Positions 7,834 to 18,340 of a stretch of 64,000 nt of DNA are shown piece after piece (position 1 is the stretch's first letter; each line of letters starts with the position of its first letter). Both the position numbers and the translations under genes were made by a program. The DNA is from Synechocystis sp. PCC 7509 (GTDB taxonomy: Bacteria; Cyanobacteriota; Cyanobacteriia; Cyanobacteriales; Chroococcidiopsidaceae), in contig NZ_ALVU02000001.1 in NCBI RefSeq assembly GCF_000332075.2, positions 1,631,193 through 1,695,192 on the forward strand, written 5' to 3'. The notes under the pieces are model-generated. The model was not told where the DNA came from. It made no database searches and saw only the letters and a program-made list of their open reading frames with translations.

Positions 7834-8757
7834 TTAAAACTCCTCATCTTCTTCACTTTCTGGCGGTTTCACTGTTAAACGCCAACTATTAGAAACTTCT
7901 TCTTGCAGGTTTAATTGTTCTAAAATTTGTCCTAAATCTTTTTGTAGCTTTTGAGTTAAAGTAATGGGAAAATCTAGCTTAATACTATTTTGATTGGCGA
8001 CTTCTGCTAACTGATTAAACTCTACTTTAAATGTATGTCGTGCAACGGAAGATATTTTTAAACTGTTAGTTTTCGATACGTTTTGCGCTTGCATTGCTGC
8101 TTTTAATCTAGTGTCAAAATGGTTGTATTCTGATTCGACAACTTGCAATTGGTGTTTTAATTTTAAATATCTTTCAGCTAACAAAGTAATATTTTCGTTA
8201 TTTGGATTTGGGTTAGTTACTGATTTTAAATGCAACAGTTTTTGATGCACCATGTATAAGTAAACTGGATCGAGATTTGCGTAAGTTAATTGAGTAGCCG
8301 TTAAAGGTCTTTTTCCCCAATCACTAGCTTGCTGGCTTTTGTCTACAGCAACAATATCACAAAGAGATTCGGCTAAAGTTTTTAGCGTTAAGTCGGGTAA
8401 AGGTAATAAATAATAAGGGATATCTTTCGCCATTTCCAACGTGCAAGTTACATTTTCAGCTTTGGTTTTGCCTAAAAACTTTAAATCGTACTTAGCATTA
8501 TGAAAAACCTTCTCAATTTCTGGGTTTAACATAATTTTCTGGACAAATATATCTGTAATTTTTGGATCATCTAAAACGTCTAATATAGCAACATTTTCTG
8601 TTAAATTCGCAGAGTAACTACTTAATACTTGAATAAGCGACAGTTTAGGACTACGACTTTTAAAATCGGCGACTTCAGTATCAATCCATAAAGTTTTTGC
8701 TTGAGCGTATTTGTCAATTAGTGAAATGATATCGTTTTGTGCTAAAAAGTATTGCAT
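7834..8757 (-). CDS. ribonuclease D-like 3'-5' exonuclease
   Basis: 307-residue DEDD-family exoribonuclease. Exo I is WIDTE (Asp26, Glu28), Exo II is FHNAKYDLKFL, and Exo III is LTYANLDPVYLY, the DEDDy arrangement of RNase D. The C-terminal 100 residues are helical and charged and do not obviously form an HRDC domain; they end in an acidic tail. It would trim structured RNA 3' ends such as tRNA precursors. The bestrophin gene lies 8 bp upstream on the same strand, so the two are likely one transcript. Confidence 0.87.
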   Translation of the reverse strand: MQYFLAQNDIISLIDKYAQAKTLWIDTEVADFKSRSPKLSLIQVLSSYSANLTENVAILDVLDDPKITDIFVQKIMLNPEIEKVFHNAKYDLKFLGKTKAENVTCTLEMAKDIPYYLLPLPDLTLKTLAESLCDIVAVDKSQQASDWGKRPLTATQLTYANLDPVYLYMVHQKLLHLKSVTNPNPNNENITLLAERYLKLKHQLQVVESEYNHFDTRLKAAMQAQNVSKTNSLKISSVARHTFKVEFNQLAEVANQNSIKLDFPITLTQKLQKDLGQILEQLNLQEEVSNSWRLTVKPPESEEDEEF

Positions 8758-8765
8758 TAATTATT

Positions 8766-9668
8766 TTAATTTTGGGTGTAATTACTAACCGTAGGAGTGA
8801 GAGTTGTTAAATCTTCAATATTACGCAACATTGTATTACAAATTGCATCAAGGGGAAGATCGTTTGCATCGTAACCAAAAGGATTTTCGATTTCAATCCC
8901 AATTTCTTCAATTCCCAACAAGGTAAAACTAATTAAACCAACAACTGCACCAGTCCACAAACCCAAGGTACTAACTAATTGAAAAGGTAGTAATAAACAA
9001 TAAATCAATAGTAATTGCTTTAAATGAATAGCGTAAGCTAAAGGTATAGGGGTTTTTAAAATTCGTTCGCAACCTCCTAAATCGTTTACCATTTTACTGA
9101 GCAAATCTTGCATTGCTACCAAATGATGAATATTTAATAATCCTCTTTTATATTGTTTTTGTAGATAATCGCCAATCCAAAAAGCAACCTCCAGTGGGGG
9201 GTTACTCATTGTTTTTAATTTAAAATATCTTGACAGCGAGATTAATTCCTCTAATTCTTGGTTTACAGGTTCACTTCTTAAATGTAATTTTGCTGCTACA
9301 GCAAAAGCAACTAATAACCGCATATTTAAGATTTTTTGGTGTTTGTCTTCTACTACATTTTCTTCAATATTTATCCAAATTTGCCTTGCTAAGTTACGAA
9401 CATTGTTAATTAGACTACCCCAACATTTACGTCCTTCCCAAAAACGATCGTAGGCGGTGTTTGTTCTAAAAACTAATAATAATCCTAAAACAATGCTAGG
9501 AATTACACTTGATAAAATAGGTTGAGAAACTGGCAACTTAAAATAGTGCATTAAAGAAATAAATACACCAAATAAACCACAGTACAAGACGCGATTAAAA
9601 ATAGCTGGAATTACCGAACCTTTGATTTGTAATGCTACTCGAAACCAACGGAATTTTTCACTTTTCAT
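8766..9668 (-). CDS. bestrophin-family (UPF0187) ion channel protein
   Basis: 300-residue membrane protein of the bestrophin family. Signature RFWEGRKCWGSLINNVRN is present near residue 75, hydrophobic helices lie near residues 22-65 and 205-245, and the C-terminal family block (EEIGIEIENPFGYDANDLPL) is intact. Bestrophins form pentameric anion or cation channels; plant and algal members modulate thylakoid proton motive force or bicarbonate supply. The cyanobacterial role is inferred only. It is the first gene of a leftward pair with RNase D, 8 bp apart. Confidence 0.88.
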   Translation of the reverse strand: MKSEKFRWFRVALQIKGSVIPAIFNRVLYCGLFGVFISLMHYFKLPVSQPILSSVIPSIVLGLLLVFRTNTAYDRFWEGRKCWGSLINNVRNLARQIWINIEENVVEDKHQKILNMRLLVAFAVAAKLHLRSEPVNQELEELISLSRYFKLKTMSNPPLEVAFWIGDYLQKQYKRGLLNIHHLVAMQDLLSKMVNDLGGCERILKTPIPLAYAIHLKQLLLIYCLLLPFQLVSTLGLWTGAVVGLISFTLLGIEEIGIEIENPFGYDANDLPLDAICNTMLRNIEDLTTLTPTVSNYTQN

Positions 9669-9789
9669 TATTTTATGTTTATAGTCAGTATTAATTTATA
9701 CATTATAAAAATATTGATTATAAGTTAATACTCCGGTTTTTGCTCGCAGCTAATAACATAAGAAATTAGCACAACTAAAAACTTAACTT

Positions 9790-12700
9790 ATGAATAGCGA
9801 TCGCAACTGGCAATTTTGGATTGATAGAGGTGGCACGTTTACTGATATTGTGGCGCAACGTCCCGACGGACAATTAGTAATTCATAAGCTACTGTCAGAA
9901 AATCCCGACTTCTATACCGATGCGCCAATTCAGGGTATACGGGAAATTATGGGTATTGCAACTAATGTACCAATTCCAGGTGAGCAGATTGCGGTGGTAA
10001 AAATGGGGACAACGGTAGCAACTAATGCTTTATTAGAACGCAAAGGCGATCGCACTTTACTGATTATCACTAAAGGCTTTGGGGATGCGTTGAAAATTGG
10101 CTACCAAAACCGCCCAGATATCTTTGCGCGGCACATTGTTTTACCTGAGATGCTATACGAGCAGGTAATTGAGGTTGAGGAGCGTTACAGCGCTCAGGGG
10201 GAAGAATTAATAACTTTAAACACTCAAGCTTTAATCCCGCAATTGCAGGCTGCTTATGATAGTGGGATTCGTGCTTGTGCGATTGTTTTGATGCACGGCT
10301 ACCGCTATCCGAAAAATGAGCAAAATATTAGCAACATAGCATTTGACATTGGATTTGTCCAAATATCAGTATCGCACAAAATTAGCCCTTTGATGAAGTT
10401 AATCAGCCGGGGAGATACGACGGTTGTTGATGCTTATTTGTCACCAATTTTGCATCGGTATGTAGAGCAAATATCTAGTCAAATTGGCTCTGTACCTTTG
10501 CAGTTTATGCAGTCCAATGGCGGGTTAGTTGATGCCCAAAGTTTTCAGGGAAAAGATAGTATTTTGTCAGGGCCTGCGGGGGGAATTGTGGGGGCTGTAG
10601 AAACAAGTTTGCAGGCGGGTTTTAATAAAATTATTAGTTTTGATATGGGGGGAACTTCTACCGATGTCGCTCATTACAACGGCGAATATGAAAGAACTAA
10701 TGAAACAGAAGTTGCTGGGGTAAGAATGCGATCGCCCATGATGGCAATTCATACTGTCGCGGCGGGTGGTGGCTCTATTTTATACTTTGACGGTGCGCGT
10801 TATCGCGTAGGTCCAGAATCGGCAGGAGCAAACCCTGGCCCGGCGGCTTATGCCAAAGGTGGAGCGTTAACGGTGACAGATTGCAATGTGATGGTAGGTA
10901 AGTTGCAACCCCAGTTTTTTCCGCAAGTGTTTGGGATAAATGGAGATTTGCCTTTAAATACCGAGGTTGTAGAGCGCAAGTTTAGGGAATTGGTAGCGAA
11001 AATTGGCGATAATCGGACACCCGAACAGGTGGCGGCGGGTTTTTTGGCGATCGCAGTGGAAAAAATGGCAAGTGCGATAAAAAAAATCTCTTTGCAGCGC
11101 GGTCACGATGTGTCGGAATATACTTTGTGTTGTTTTGGCGGTGCGGGAGGTCAACACGCTTGCTTAATTGCGGATGCTTTGGGAATGAAACAAGTATTTA
11201 TTCATCCTTATGCGGGGGTATTGTCGGCTTATGGGATGGGTTTAGCAGATGTGCGGGAAGTGAAAGAACGCGCGGTAGAAGCTAAGTTAACCCAGGAGTT
11301 GAATTTAGAGGAGATTTTAAAAGAGTTAGAGACGCAAACTCAAGGAAAAGGAGAGATTTTGCGGCGGGTACATTTACGCTACGAGGGGACAGATTCGCCT
11401 TTAGTAGTAAAGTTTGGCTTGGTGGAGGAAATGCGAGAAAACTTTGAAAAGTTGCATCGTCAGCGTTATGGGTTTGTGGTGGATAAAGCGCTGATTGTGG
11501 AAGCGGTGGAAGTGGAATTAGTTTGCAAGCAAGACGTACCGAAAGAAAGCGTAATTTCACGTAGAGTTAATAAAAGTATAGTGCCTGTTGCTACGGTTAA
11601 AACTTATATGGCTGATACTTGGCGAGATACGCCAGTTTATCAGCGAGAAAACTTGCAGGGGACAAGTATTGATGGCGCGGCGATTGTGGTAGATGCTACG
11701 GGGACAAACGTTATTGAACCAGGTTGGCGGGTGGAAGTTAGCGATCGCAATTATCTAATTTTGTCTAAACAAGAAACCTTAAACAAGCAAATTGTTACCA
11801 TTACGTCCGTAGATCCGGTAATGTTGGAAATATTTAATAATTTGTTTAGTGCGATCGCAGAACAAATGGGAATTACGCTACAAAATACCAGTAGTTCTGT
11901 AAATATCAAGGAAAGATTAGATTTTTCTTGTGCTATTTTTGACCAAAAAGGGCAACTGGTGGCTAATGCGCCGCATATACCCGTACATTTGGGTTCAATG
12001 AGTGAAAGTGTCCGCGCTTTGATTTCCGCAAGAGGTGAAGCGATTAAACCGGGGGATGTGTACGCTTCTAACAACCCCTACAATGGCGGTACGCATCTTC
12101 CCGATATTACGGTGATTACTCCTGTATTTGAGGGTGAAAAAATACTTTTTTATGTTGCATCAAGGGGACATCATGCTGATATTGGCGGAATTACGCCGGG
12201 TTCTATGCCTCCTAATAGCAAAACTGTAAACGAGGAAGGGGTATTAATTGATAATTTTCTGTTGGTAAGTGAGGGTATTTTTAGAGAAAAAGAATTATTA
12301 GAAACTCTTGCTAATAACGATTATCCAGCGCGAAATCCTGCCAAAAACATCGCTGACTTAAATTCTCAAATTGCTGCAAATAAACGTGGTGTACAAGAAT
12401 TAAATCAGATAGTAGAAAAATACGGAATTGAAACTGTACAGGCATATATGGGTTATGTTCAAGATAATGCCGAAGAATCTGTACGTCGAGTAATTGAGGT
12501 TTTAAATGATGGTTACTTTAGCTACGAACTTGATAATGGTAGCGTTATCAAGGTAGCAGTTACTATTAATAAATCTAGCCGCAATGCTAAAATAAATTTT
12601 ACGGGTACTTCTCCGCAATTAGAAAGTAATTTTAATGCACCTTCGGCGGTATGCAAAGCAGCAGTTTTGTATGTGTTTCGGACTTTAGTAAATGATGCTA

Positions 12701-13329
12701 TTCCCCTAAATGCTGGTTGTCTTAAGCCTTTAGAAATTATTATTCCTGATGGTTGTATGTTAAATCCGCGTTATCCGGCGGCGGTTGTTGCCGGAAATGT
12801 AGAAACTTCTCAAGCAATTACTGATGCTTTATATGGCGCTTTAGGAGTTTTAGCAGCTTCTCAAAGTACCATGAATAATTTTACTTTTGGTAATGCCAAT
12901 TATCAATATTACGAAACTATTTGTGGGGGTTCGGGTGCGGGAGCAAATTTTGATGGTACAGACGCGGTGCAAACTCACATGACAAATTCACGTCTTACCG
13001 ATCCAGAAGTTTTAGAATGGCGCTTTCCTGTAGTTTTAGAAAGTTTTAAAATCCGTCTTGGTAGCGGTGGAAAAGGACATCACAAAGGCGGTAACGGTGT
13101 TATTCGTCGCTTGCGTTTTCGGGAAGAAATGACGGCGGGAATTTTATCAAATCGTCGGGTTATTCCTCCTTTTGGTTTGCAAGGTGGAGAAGCTGGGAAG
13201 TTAGGAAAAAACTATGTTGAACGTCAGGATGGAATTGTAGAAAATTTTAGTAATACAGCTACGGTAGAAATGAAAAAAGATGATGTTTTTGTCATAGAAA
13301 CTCCTGGAGGTGGAGGCTTTGGAACTTAG
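9790..13329 (+). CDS. 5-oxoprolinase (ATP-hydrolysing), HyuA-HyuB fusion
   Basis: 1179-residue fused enzyme that opens 5-oxo-L-proline to glutamate with ATP. The N-terminal half is the hydantoinase A part ([13 protein letters not shown] at residues 10-22, [26 protein letters not shown]). The C-terminal half is hydantoinase B ([25 protein letters not shown], final TPGGGGFG). Length matches eukaryotic-type single-chain oxoprolinases and cyanobacterial homologues. Annotations of the family also cover hydantoin and acetone carboxylase relatives, but the fused form favours oxoprolinase. It is a single gene, convergent with a chorismate mutase-like gene. Confidence 0.9.
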   Translation: MNSDRNWQFWIDRGGTFTDIVAQRPDGQLVIHKLLSENPDFYTDAPIQGIREIMGIATNVPIPGEQIAVVKMGTTVATNALLERKGDRTLLIITKGFGDALKIGYQNRPDIFARHIVLPEMLYEQVIEVEERYSAQGEELITLNTQALIPQLQAAYDSGIRACAIVLMHGYRYPKNEQNISNIAFDIGFVQISVSHKISPLMKLISRGDTTVVDAYLSPILHRYVEQISSQIGSVPLQFMQSNGGLVDAQSFQGKDSILSGPAGGIVGAVETSLQAGFNKIISFDMGGTSTDVAHYNGEYERTNETEVAGVRMRSPMMAIHTVAAGGGSILYFDGARYRVGPESAGANPGPAAYAKGGALTVTDCNVMVGKLQPQFFPQVFGINGDLPLNTEVVERKFRELVAKIGDNRTPEQVAAGFLAIAVEKMASAIKKISLQRGHDVSEYTLCCFGGAGGQHACLIADALGMKQVFIHPYAGVLSAYGMGLADVREVKERAVEAKLTQELNLEEILKELETQTQGKGEILRRVHLRYEGTDSPLVVKFGLVEEMRENFEKLHRQRYGFVVDKALIVEAVEVELVCKQDVPKESVISRRVNKSIVPVATVKTYMADTWRDTPVYQRENLQGTSIDGAAIVVDATGTNVIEPGWRVEVSDRNYLILSKQETLNKQIVTITSVDPVMLEIFNNLFSAIAEQMGITLQNTSSSVNIKERLDFSCAIFDQKGQLVANAPHIPVHLGSMSESVRALISARGEAIKPGDVYASNNPYNGGTHLPDITVITPVFEGEKILFYVASRGHHADIGGITPGSMPPNSKTVNEEGVLIDNFLLVSEGIFREKELLETLANNDYPARNPAKNIADLNSQIAANKRGVQELNQIVEKYGIETVQAYMGYVQDNAEESVRRVIEVLNDGYFSYELDNGSVIKVAVTINKSSRNAKINFTGTSPQLESNFNAPSAVCKAAVLYVFRTLVNDAIPLNAGCLKPLEIIIPDGCMLNPRYPAAVVAGNVETSQAITDALYGALGVLAASQSTMNNFTFGNANYQYYETICGGSGAGANFDGTDAVQTHMTNSRLTDPEVLEWRFPVVLESFKIRLGSGGKGHHKGGNGVIRRLRFREEMTAGILSNRRVIPPFGLQGGEAGKLGKNYVERQDGIVENFSNTATVEMKKDDVFVIETPGGGGFGT

Positions 13330-13346
13330 TTAAATATAAATAATAT

Positions 13347-13643
13347 TTATTGGTTAGATTGCCAATGATTTAATTCTTCTTCAATAAAGTAAGCAACTAA
13401 ATCTTGATAAAGTTTTTCAATTACATCTGGATTCAAACCTTCCTCTTGCGCCCATATACGTCTTTGTTGTAACATTGCTACAAATCTTTCTTTAGCTTTA
13501 ACGCTAGTTGCATCCGTTTTAAATTTAGATGCAGCTTTAACATAAGCAAATCTTTTGGCAAAGCTGGCAATAACTTGGCGATCAATTTCATCTATTTCTG
13601 TACGGATTTCTTGAATACTCGTACATTCATCTGGCATTTTCAT
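13347..13643 (-). CDS. AroQ-class chorismate mutase / PchB-like isochorismate-pyruvate lyase
   Basis: 98-residue all-helical AroQ-fold protein. The pattern matches PchB: a short MKMPDECTS start, EIRTEIDEIDRQVI, YVKAASKFK, ERFVAML and WAQEEGLNPDVIEKLYQDL. PchB makes salicylate and pyruvate from isochorismate and has low mutase activity. Overall likeness is to the PchB branch, but the exact reaction cannot be settled by eye. No salicylate or siderophore genes lie nearby. It is convergent with the oxoprolinase gene, 17 bp between stops. Confidence 0.82.
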   Translation of the reverse strand: MKMPDECTSIQEIRTEIDEIDRQVIASFAKRFAYVKAASKFKTDATSVKAKERFVAMLQQRRIWAQEEGLNPDVIEKLYQDLVAYFIEEELNHWQSNQ

Positions 13644-13725
13644 CTGCTAATTACTGAATATGATACAAGTTTTATTATATAAAATGGTTTGCTAACTAAC
13701 TCAATTGCAAAAACCAACGTATAAA

Positions 13726-15066
13726 TCAGCTAATTTTTAACCAGTTTTTAATCTCCTGAATTAACCAAAGTCTTTCTACATCAGTTAAAGGTGGAGAAAT
13801 TGAGTGTTTTTTGCTGTTTGTTTCTATAACTAACGCCAACCTAGAATATTCAATATTTCTTTCTAGAGTTGTGGAAAAAATATTTTTAATTTCTGCGTTG
13901 CATCCTTTTTTTTGATTATAAGTAAAACCAAATAGTTTTAATTTAACTAAAAAGTTCTCTCTACTTAAGTTAATTTCCGTTCGTCCGCAAGAACTTTCTA
14001 AGGTGCGAAACCACATAAAAACAAAAGGAATCAATATAGAGCAAATAATTACAGAGGGAATAATATAAGTAATTCCAGGCTTGAGTAAAAAACCTACTGT
14101 TAGCATCGATGCAACAGCCAAAAAGGGCGTAATAAAAACTGTGGAGATTAGGAAAAAAGGTAAGCTACCAATATTTGCATCTATCGGCGGTATAGATATA
14201 TTTAATTCATCAAAAGACTTCTTTAAATTGATGCGAGTATCTTGAGGTTGAATACTTTTACTAATACTAAAAGCTTTGTTTTCTAGCATTTCTAAAGCTT
14301 GATGAGCGGTGCTAGGTCTGCGTTCGGGTGCGGGTTCTGTAAGGTGTTCTAACCATTGAATTAAAAACGGACTAATGCTAACAAAATTGTTAAATTGAAT
14401 CCGTAATTCTTTTTGAGGCAAATCCGCCGGACTTGTACCTGTAATTAAATGAATTAAAGTTGCACCTAAACCATATAAATCTGTTGCTGGAATTGCGCGA
14501 TCGCCAAATTGTTCCATTGGCGCATAACCATAAGTCCCCACCACTGTAAACGTCGCTCCTACAGTAGCTACGCGGTTTTGTACTGCGCCAAAATCAACCA
14601 AATATACTCGCGTATCCTCCCCCAAAATTAGATTGCTAGGCTTGATATCTCGATGAAGTATTGGGGTGTTTTGTTCGTGCAAATAAATGAGAATCTGTAA
14701 AATATCTTTAGCAATATTTTCTATTTCGAGTTCGCTAAACTTTCTGCCTTGTGCTAATAACTCTTTGAAAGAAGCACCGCAAATATAACTTTCTACAAGG
14801 ACAAACTTAATATCTTGCTCGTCAATCCTAAAAGAGTCTCGATATTGGGGAATTTGGGGATAATTAAGCTGCTTGAGAATTTCTGCTTCTCGCTCAAATA
14901 GCTTAACATTTGTCCAATCCATCGTCGTCCCAAAGGTCAATAACTTAACTACAACTTGTTCTTGAGTATCTAAATCTACCGCCAGCCAAGTTTGTCGTAA
15001 TGAATTATGACTTAACAGTTTTTGTAGTTGATAGCGATCGCGTAATACTTGATGAACTTCTAACAT
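13726..15066 (-). CDS. membrane-anchored Ser/Thr protein kinase (Hanks type)
   Basis: 446-residue kinase. The N-terminal domain carries the ATP Lys41 (VVVKLL), the catalytic loop HRDIKPSN with Asp140 and the DFG at 158-160, followed by GTYGYAPMEQF typical of bacterial PknB-like kinases. The glycine loop is degenerate (LSHNSLRQTW, no GxGxxG). Two hydrophobic segments near residues 305-360 separate the kinase from a C-terminal cytoplasmic or periplasmic tail. It is the last gene of a four-gene leftward run with UBP finger, MFS pump and LtrA; only 2 bp separate it from LtrA. Confidence 0.87.
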   Translation of the reverse strand: MLEVHQVLRDRYQLQKLLSHNSLRQTWLAVDLDTQEQVVVKLLTFGTTMDWTNVKLFEREAEILKQLNYPQIPQYRDSFRIDEQDIKFVLVESYICGASFKELLAQGRKFSELEIENIAKDILQILIYLHEQNTPILHRDIKPSNLILGEDTRVYLVDFGAVQNRVATVGATFTVVGTYGYAPMEQFGDRAIPATDLYGLGATLIHLITGTSPADLPQKELRIQFNNFVSISPFLIQWLEHLTEPAPERRPSTAHQALEMLENKAFSISKSIQPQDTRINLKKSFDELNISIPPIDANIGSLPFFLISTVFITPFLAVASMLTVGFLLKPGITYIIPSVIICSILIPFVFMWFRTLESSCGRTEINLSRENFLVKLKLFGFTYNQKKGCNAEIKNIFSTTLERNIEYSRLALVIETNSKKHSISPPLTDVERLWLIQEIKNWLKIS

Positions 15067-15068
15067 TG

Positions 15069-16241
15069 TTATTGAAAAGTCAATTGACCGCTTTGATACA
15101 AATCTTGCACAACTTGAGTAGCACAGACAAAAGCAACAATCCCAACTACCCCAAGCGGAGACAAACCAACTCCTACAATAGCAAGAATGATTAATAATGC
15201 AGCCGTTCCAAAGCGATATTTGCTTCTAACTTTGCACTTAAAAATTACTCCCGTGCGGTGCAATAACCCAAGAGACAGCAAACACAGCGCCACCGCACCA
15301 CACAATAACCACCGATTAGGCGTACTTAAAGCGTTACCCGCCTCCGTAGCGATGATATGTTCAACACCTACACCCGTCGCCGATAACCCAATAACTAGAG
15401 GTAAATGACCGTAAAGCCAAACTTGAAAAATCTCAATTTGACCTCCCGCACCCGCCGAACGCAACGCCGAACCGCTAACATTTTCAAAATAAATCCACCA
15501 TAAGCTAAAGGCAATAATAAAGCCAAGTACCGCACAACTAGCACTGGTGACATTCCATTTTTGCTCGGCTACTCCATCAACTACGGCAATTATTGCCTCG
15601 CCTAACACAATAATTGTAAATAGTCCAAAACGTTCGGGTAAGTGTTCCGGGTGTGGCAATAGTCCTAAATGCAAGCTTTTCGGCGCTGTTAAGGGTGTAG
15701 CAAAATCTACAAATAAACCCAGTCCCCACAAAATGAACCGCCAGGGAGTAGGAATAAATACCGATATTAACCATAAAATAGCTGCGATCGCAAAACCCGT
15801 ACCATAACGAGTTGCTAATCCTCGTGCTTGAGGAATATGTTTAGCAGCGCGGAAGTATTCCAGCACCAGTACTGCTCTCCCGGCGGCATAAGCTATAGCG
15901 AATCCGGCGGAAGACTCCCCCAGACCATCATGCACATTAACAGCTAAAGCAGCGATCGCCAGCATTTGCACGCCAAGTAATAACCGATGTCCGATATCGT
16001 CGCTATCAAAGCGATTAGAGTAAAATGTCGTCCCAATCCACGCCCACCAAATCGGGATAAACAAAAATCCAAAACTTAAAAAACCCGTTATGGATACATC
16101 TGCATATAAGTTATGGGCAACTTGGGATACCGCAACTACAAAAACCAAGTCATAAAACAGTTCTAACCAAGTAGCATGACGATGTTCTTGTTCGCTTTCT
16201 TCCCCAGTCCGCAAGCGCGGCGGTTGTAACCAACTACTCAT
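15069..16241 (-). CDS. low temperature requirement A (LtrA) family membrane protein
   Basis: 390-residue polytopic membrane protein with the LtrA N-terminal hallmark RHATWLELFYDLVFVVAVSQ and, in mid-protein, ERFGLFTIIVLGEAIIAVV. About ten or eleven hydrophobic segments are visible. Listeria LtrA is needed for growth in the cold; the molecular function of the family is unknown. The stop lies 2 bp before the downstream kinase and the MFS gene is 44 bp upstream, so it sits in an operon. Confidence 0.9.
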   Translation of the reverse strand: MSSWLQPPRLRTGEESEQEHRHATWLELFYDLVFVVAVSQVAHNLYADVSITGFLSFGFLFIPIWWAWIGTTFYSNRFDSDDIGHRLLLGVQMLAIAALAVNVHDGLGESSAGFAIAYAAGRAVLVLEYFRAAKHIPQARGLATRYGTGFAIAAILWLISVFIPTPWRFILWGLGLFVDFATPLTAPKSLHLGLLPHPEHLPERFGLFTIIVLGEAIIAVVDGVAEQKWNVTSASCAVLGFIIAFSLWWIYFENVSGSALRSAGAGGQIEIFQVWLYGHLPLVIGLSATGVGVEHIIATEAGNALSTPNRWLLCGAVALCLLSLGLLHRTGVIFKCKVRSKYRFGTAALLIILAIVGVGLSPLGVVGIVAFVCATQVVQDLYQSGQLTFQ

Positions 16242-16285
16242 CTTTGCATCCCAATTAATTTATCTGTAATTTAGCTTGCAATGGT

Positions 16286-17863
16286 CTAACTTTTTGAACA
16301 ATCTTTAATTGTTAATAAGCTAACGATCGCACTTGATAGCGCCAGTCCTACCGCAATCCACATTACTAAACGAAATCCATCAATAAATGAATTGGCGATC
16401 GCATTTTTTACTTGAGCGCTTACTTCTGCACTTAGTCCGGGGGGAATTGCTGCACCTGCAAGTTTGATTCGTTCTTCAGCGAGAAATTGTTGCGCTTGGA
16501 GAGGTAAATTTATAACTTCCAAACGCCGATCTAGGCTGCGGTTAAAGGTGTTGGAGACAAAAATACTACTAATGGCGATTGCCAGCAATCCCGCCGTGCG
16601 GGAAACGGCGTTGTTAATTCCTGAAGCCACCCCAGCTTGCTGCACTGTCACAGCATTCATAACTGTAGTTGTAAGCGGTGCGACGCTAATTGCCATCCCA
16701 AAACCTAAAACTAGGATCGCCGGAAAAAAACTTGTCCAATAGCTAGTAATAATTCCTGGCAATGCAAATAAAATAAATCCTATTGATGCGATCGCTGGCC
16801 CAACTATTAATGGTCGTTTTGCACCGTAGCGACTAACTAAAGAACCAGACCACCGGGACAATACAAACATTAACAAAATAAATGGCAAAAAAGCAGCCCC
16901 CGCCGCCGTAGCCGAGTAACCTTGCACTTGAATTAAATTAAAAGGAAAAAAGAAAAATACCCCGCTCAAGGCGAAGTAAAGCAGTAGTGTGAGCAAATTT
17001 GCCCCGCTAAAGGTACGAGACTTAAACAGCGATAAAGGCATCATGGGAGTGCGGCTGTTACGCTCTACAAATATAAAAGCCGCCAAAATAAGTAAGCCTA
17101 CAACGAAACATCCCAGCACCAAGGGAGCAGTTAAACCCAAAGTAGAAGCTTCAATTAGTCCAAATACAATTACCCCTAAGCCTAAAGTTACTAAAATTGC
17201 GCCCCACCAATCCAAGCTTCTCGCTCCTTCGTCGTCGCGGCTTTCGGGTACGCGCCAAAATAAAATAAATAATACGATCGCAGCTAATGGCACGTTAATA
17301 AAAAATATCCACCGCCAAGAAGTATTTTCTACTAGCCAACCGCCCAAAACAGGCCCAAACGCCGAAGTAATTGCTGTAAACCCCGACCAAGTACCGATCG
17401 CTTTCCCGCGCTCGTCACCGCTAAAAGAGGCGCTAATAATTGCCAAGCTTCCCGGTACGAGTAACGCCCCACCGATTCCTTGCAAGGCTCTAGCCATAAT
17501 CAATTGATTAACGTTAGGCGATAAACCGCACCAAATTGAGGCTAAAGCAAATAAAGTAACGCCATAAGCAAAGATCCTTCGCCTTCCAAAGAAGTCACCT
17601 AAAGAGCCGCCAACTAAAATTAAAGCTGCTAAAAATAAAGCATAGGATTCTACAATCCACTGCACGTCTTTCACCGTAGCATTGAGCGCCTCTTGCAGCA
17701 CGGGCAGCGCCACATTAACTACTGTGCCATCAATTAACGCCATGCTAGAGCCGAGAATTGTTGCCGCCAGCACCCACCGCCTCACATTTCGACTACAGGG
17801 AGCGGCGCTTTTCCCGGCACGAATAACGCCTTCATCGCAGGGTGGCTTAATTATGGTTGTCAT
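16286..17863 (-). CDS. MFS drug:H+ antiporter, DHA2 (14-TM, EmrB/QacA type)
   Basis: 525-residue transporter of the DHA2 family. The first transmembrane helix carries the DHA2 motif LIDGTVVNVALP; motif A appears as GDFFGRRRIFAYG; motif C-like GGALLVPGSLAI and GPVLGGWLVENTSWRWIFFINVP follow. The length fits 14 helices. It probably exports hydrophobic drugs or metabolites. A UBP-type zinc-finger gene lies 10 bp upstream and LtrA 44 bp downstream on the same strand. The substrate is unknown. Confidence 0.9.
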   Translation of the reverse strand: MTTIIKPPCDEGVIRAGKSAAPCSRNVRRWVLAATILGSSMALIDGTVVNVALPVLQEALNATVKDVQWIVESYALFLAALILVGGSLGDFFGRRRIFAYGVTLFALASIWCGLSPNVNQLIMARALQGIGGALLVPGSLAIISASFSGDERGKAIGTWSGFTAITSAFGPVLGGWLVENTSWRWIFFINVPLAAIVLFILFWRVPESRDDEGARSLDWWGAILVTLGLGVIVFGLIEASTLGLTAPLVLGCFVVGLLILAAFIFVERNSRTPMMPLSLFKSRTFSGANLLTLLLYFALSGVFFFFPFNLIQVQGYSATAAGAAFLPFILLMFVLSRWSGSLVSRYGAKRPLIVGPAIASIGFILFALPGIITSYWTSFFPAILVLGFGMAISVAPLTTTVMNAVTVQQAGVASGINNAVSRTAGLLAIAISSIFVSNTFNRSLDRRLEVINLPLQAQQFLAEERIKLAGAAIPPGLSAEVSAQVKNAIANSFIDGFRLVMWIAVGLALSSAIVSLLTIKDCSKS

Positions 17864-17873
17864 TATTTAATGT

Positions 17874-18131
17874 TTAGAGAAGGATTTGGTCGATATAACA
17901 CCACTTCCAATCCTCACCCGGCTCGATAGATTGGATAATAGGATGATTAGTAGTTTGAAAGTGTTTGGTTGCGTGCTTGTTTTTAGAAGCATCGCAACAG
18001 CCAACATGACCGCAAGTTAGGCATTTCCGCAAATGTACCCAGCGATCGCCTATTTTTAAACAGTCTTCACAGCCATTAGCGCTGGGTATGACTTCTTGAA
18101 TTTGCTCAATATGCGGGCAATTAGTTGTCAT
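17874..18131 (-). CDS. UBP-type (ZnF-UBP) zinc-finger protein
   Basis: 85-residue protein made almost wholly of a UBP/BUZ zinc finger. Ligands visible are Cys and His in CPHIEQI, CEDCLKIGDRWVHLRKC, CGHVGCCD and HATKHFQTTNHP. In eukaryotes this domain binds the free C-terminus of ubiquitin; bacterial single-domain members are common beside transporters and redox genes and lack a defined role. It is the first gene of the leftward run into the MFS pump, 10 bp away. Confidence 0.9.
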   Translation of the reverse strand: MTTNCPHIEQIQEVIPSANGCEDCLKIGDRWVHLRKCLTCGHVGCCDASKNKHATKHFQTTNHPIIQSIEPGEDWKWCYIDQILL

Positions 18132-18340
18132 AAGGTTTTTGGCGTTGCGATTAAATTAAACATGAACTTGTCTTAACTGTATATCTCATTTTTATTTTCA
18201 AATCAAGATAAGTTTAAGCTCTTTTGCTTTTGATTAGCGATCGCTAAAACATAAAAACTTTAGCTTGATAACTTATACAATTTATTAGTAAAATCTAATA
18301 CTGTTGATATTTACTACTAAACGCACAACTATTGAAGTTT

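Noticed and set aside
16989-17507. 172-codon plus-strand frame inside the MFS pump gene
   Set aside because: It is antisense to a clear DHA2 transporter and is of low complexity (Pro/Lys/Ser-rich).
18140-18330. Pho box upstream of phnD
   Set aside because: Only weak TTAAC-like pieces; no pair of repeats at the 3-bp spacing of cyanobacterial Pho boxes.
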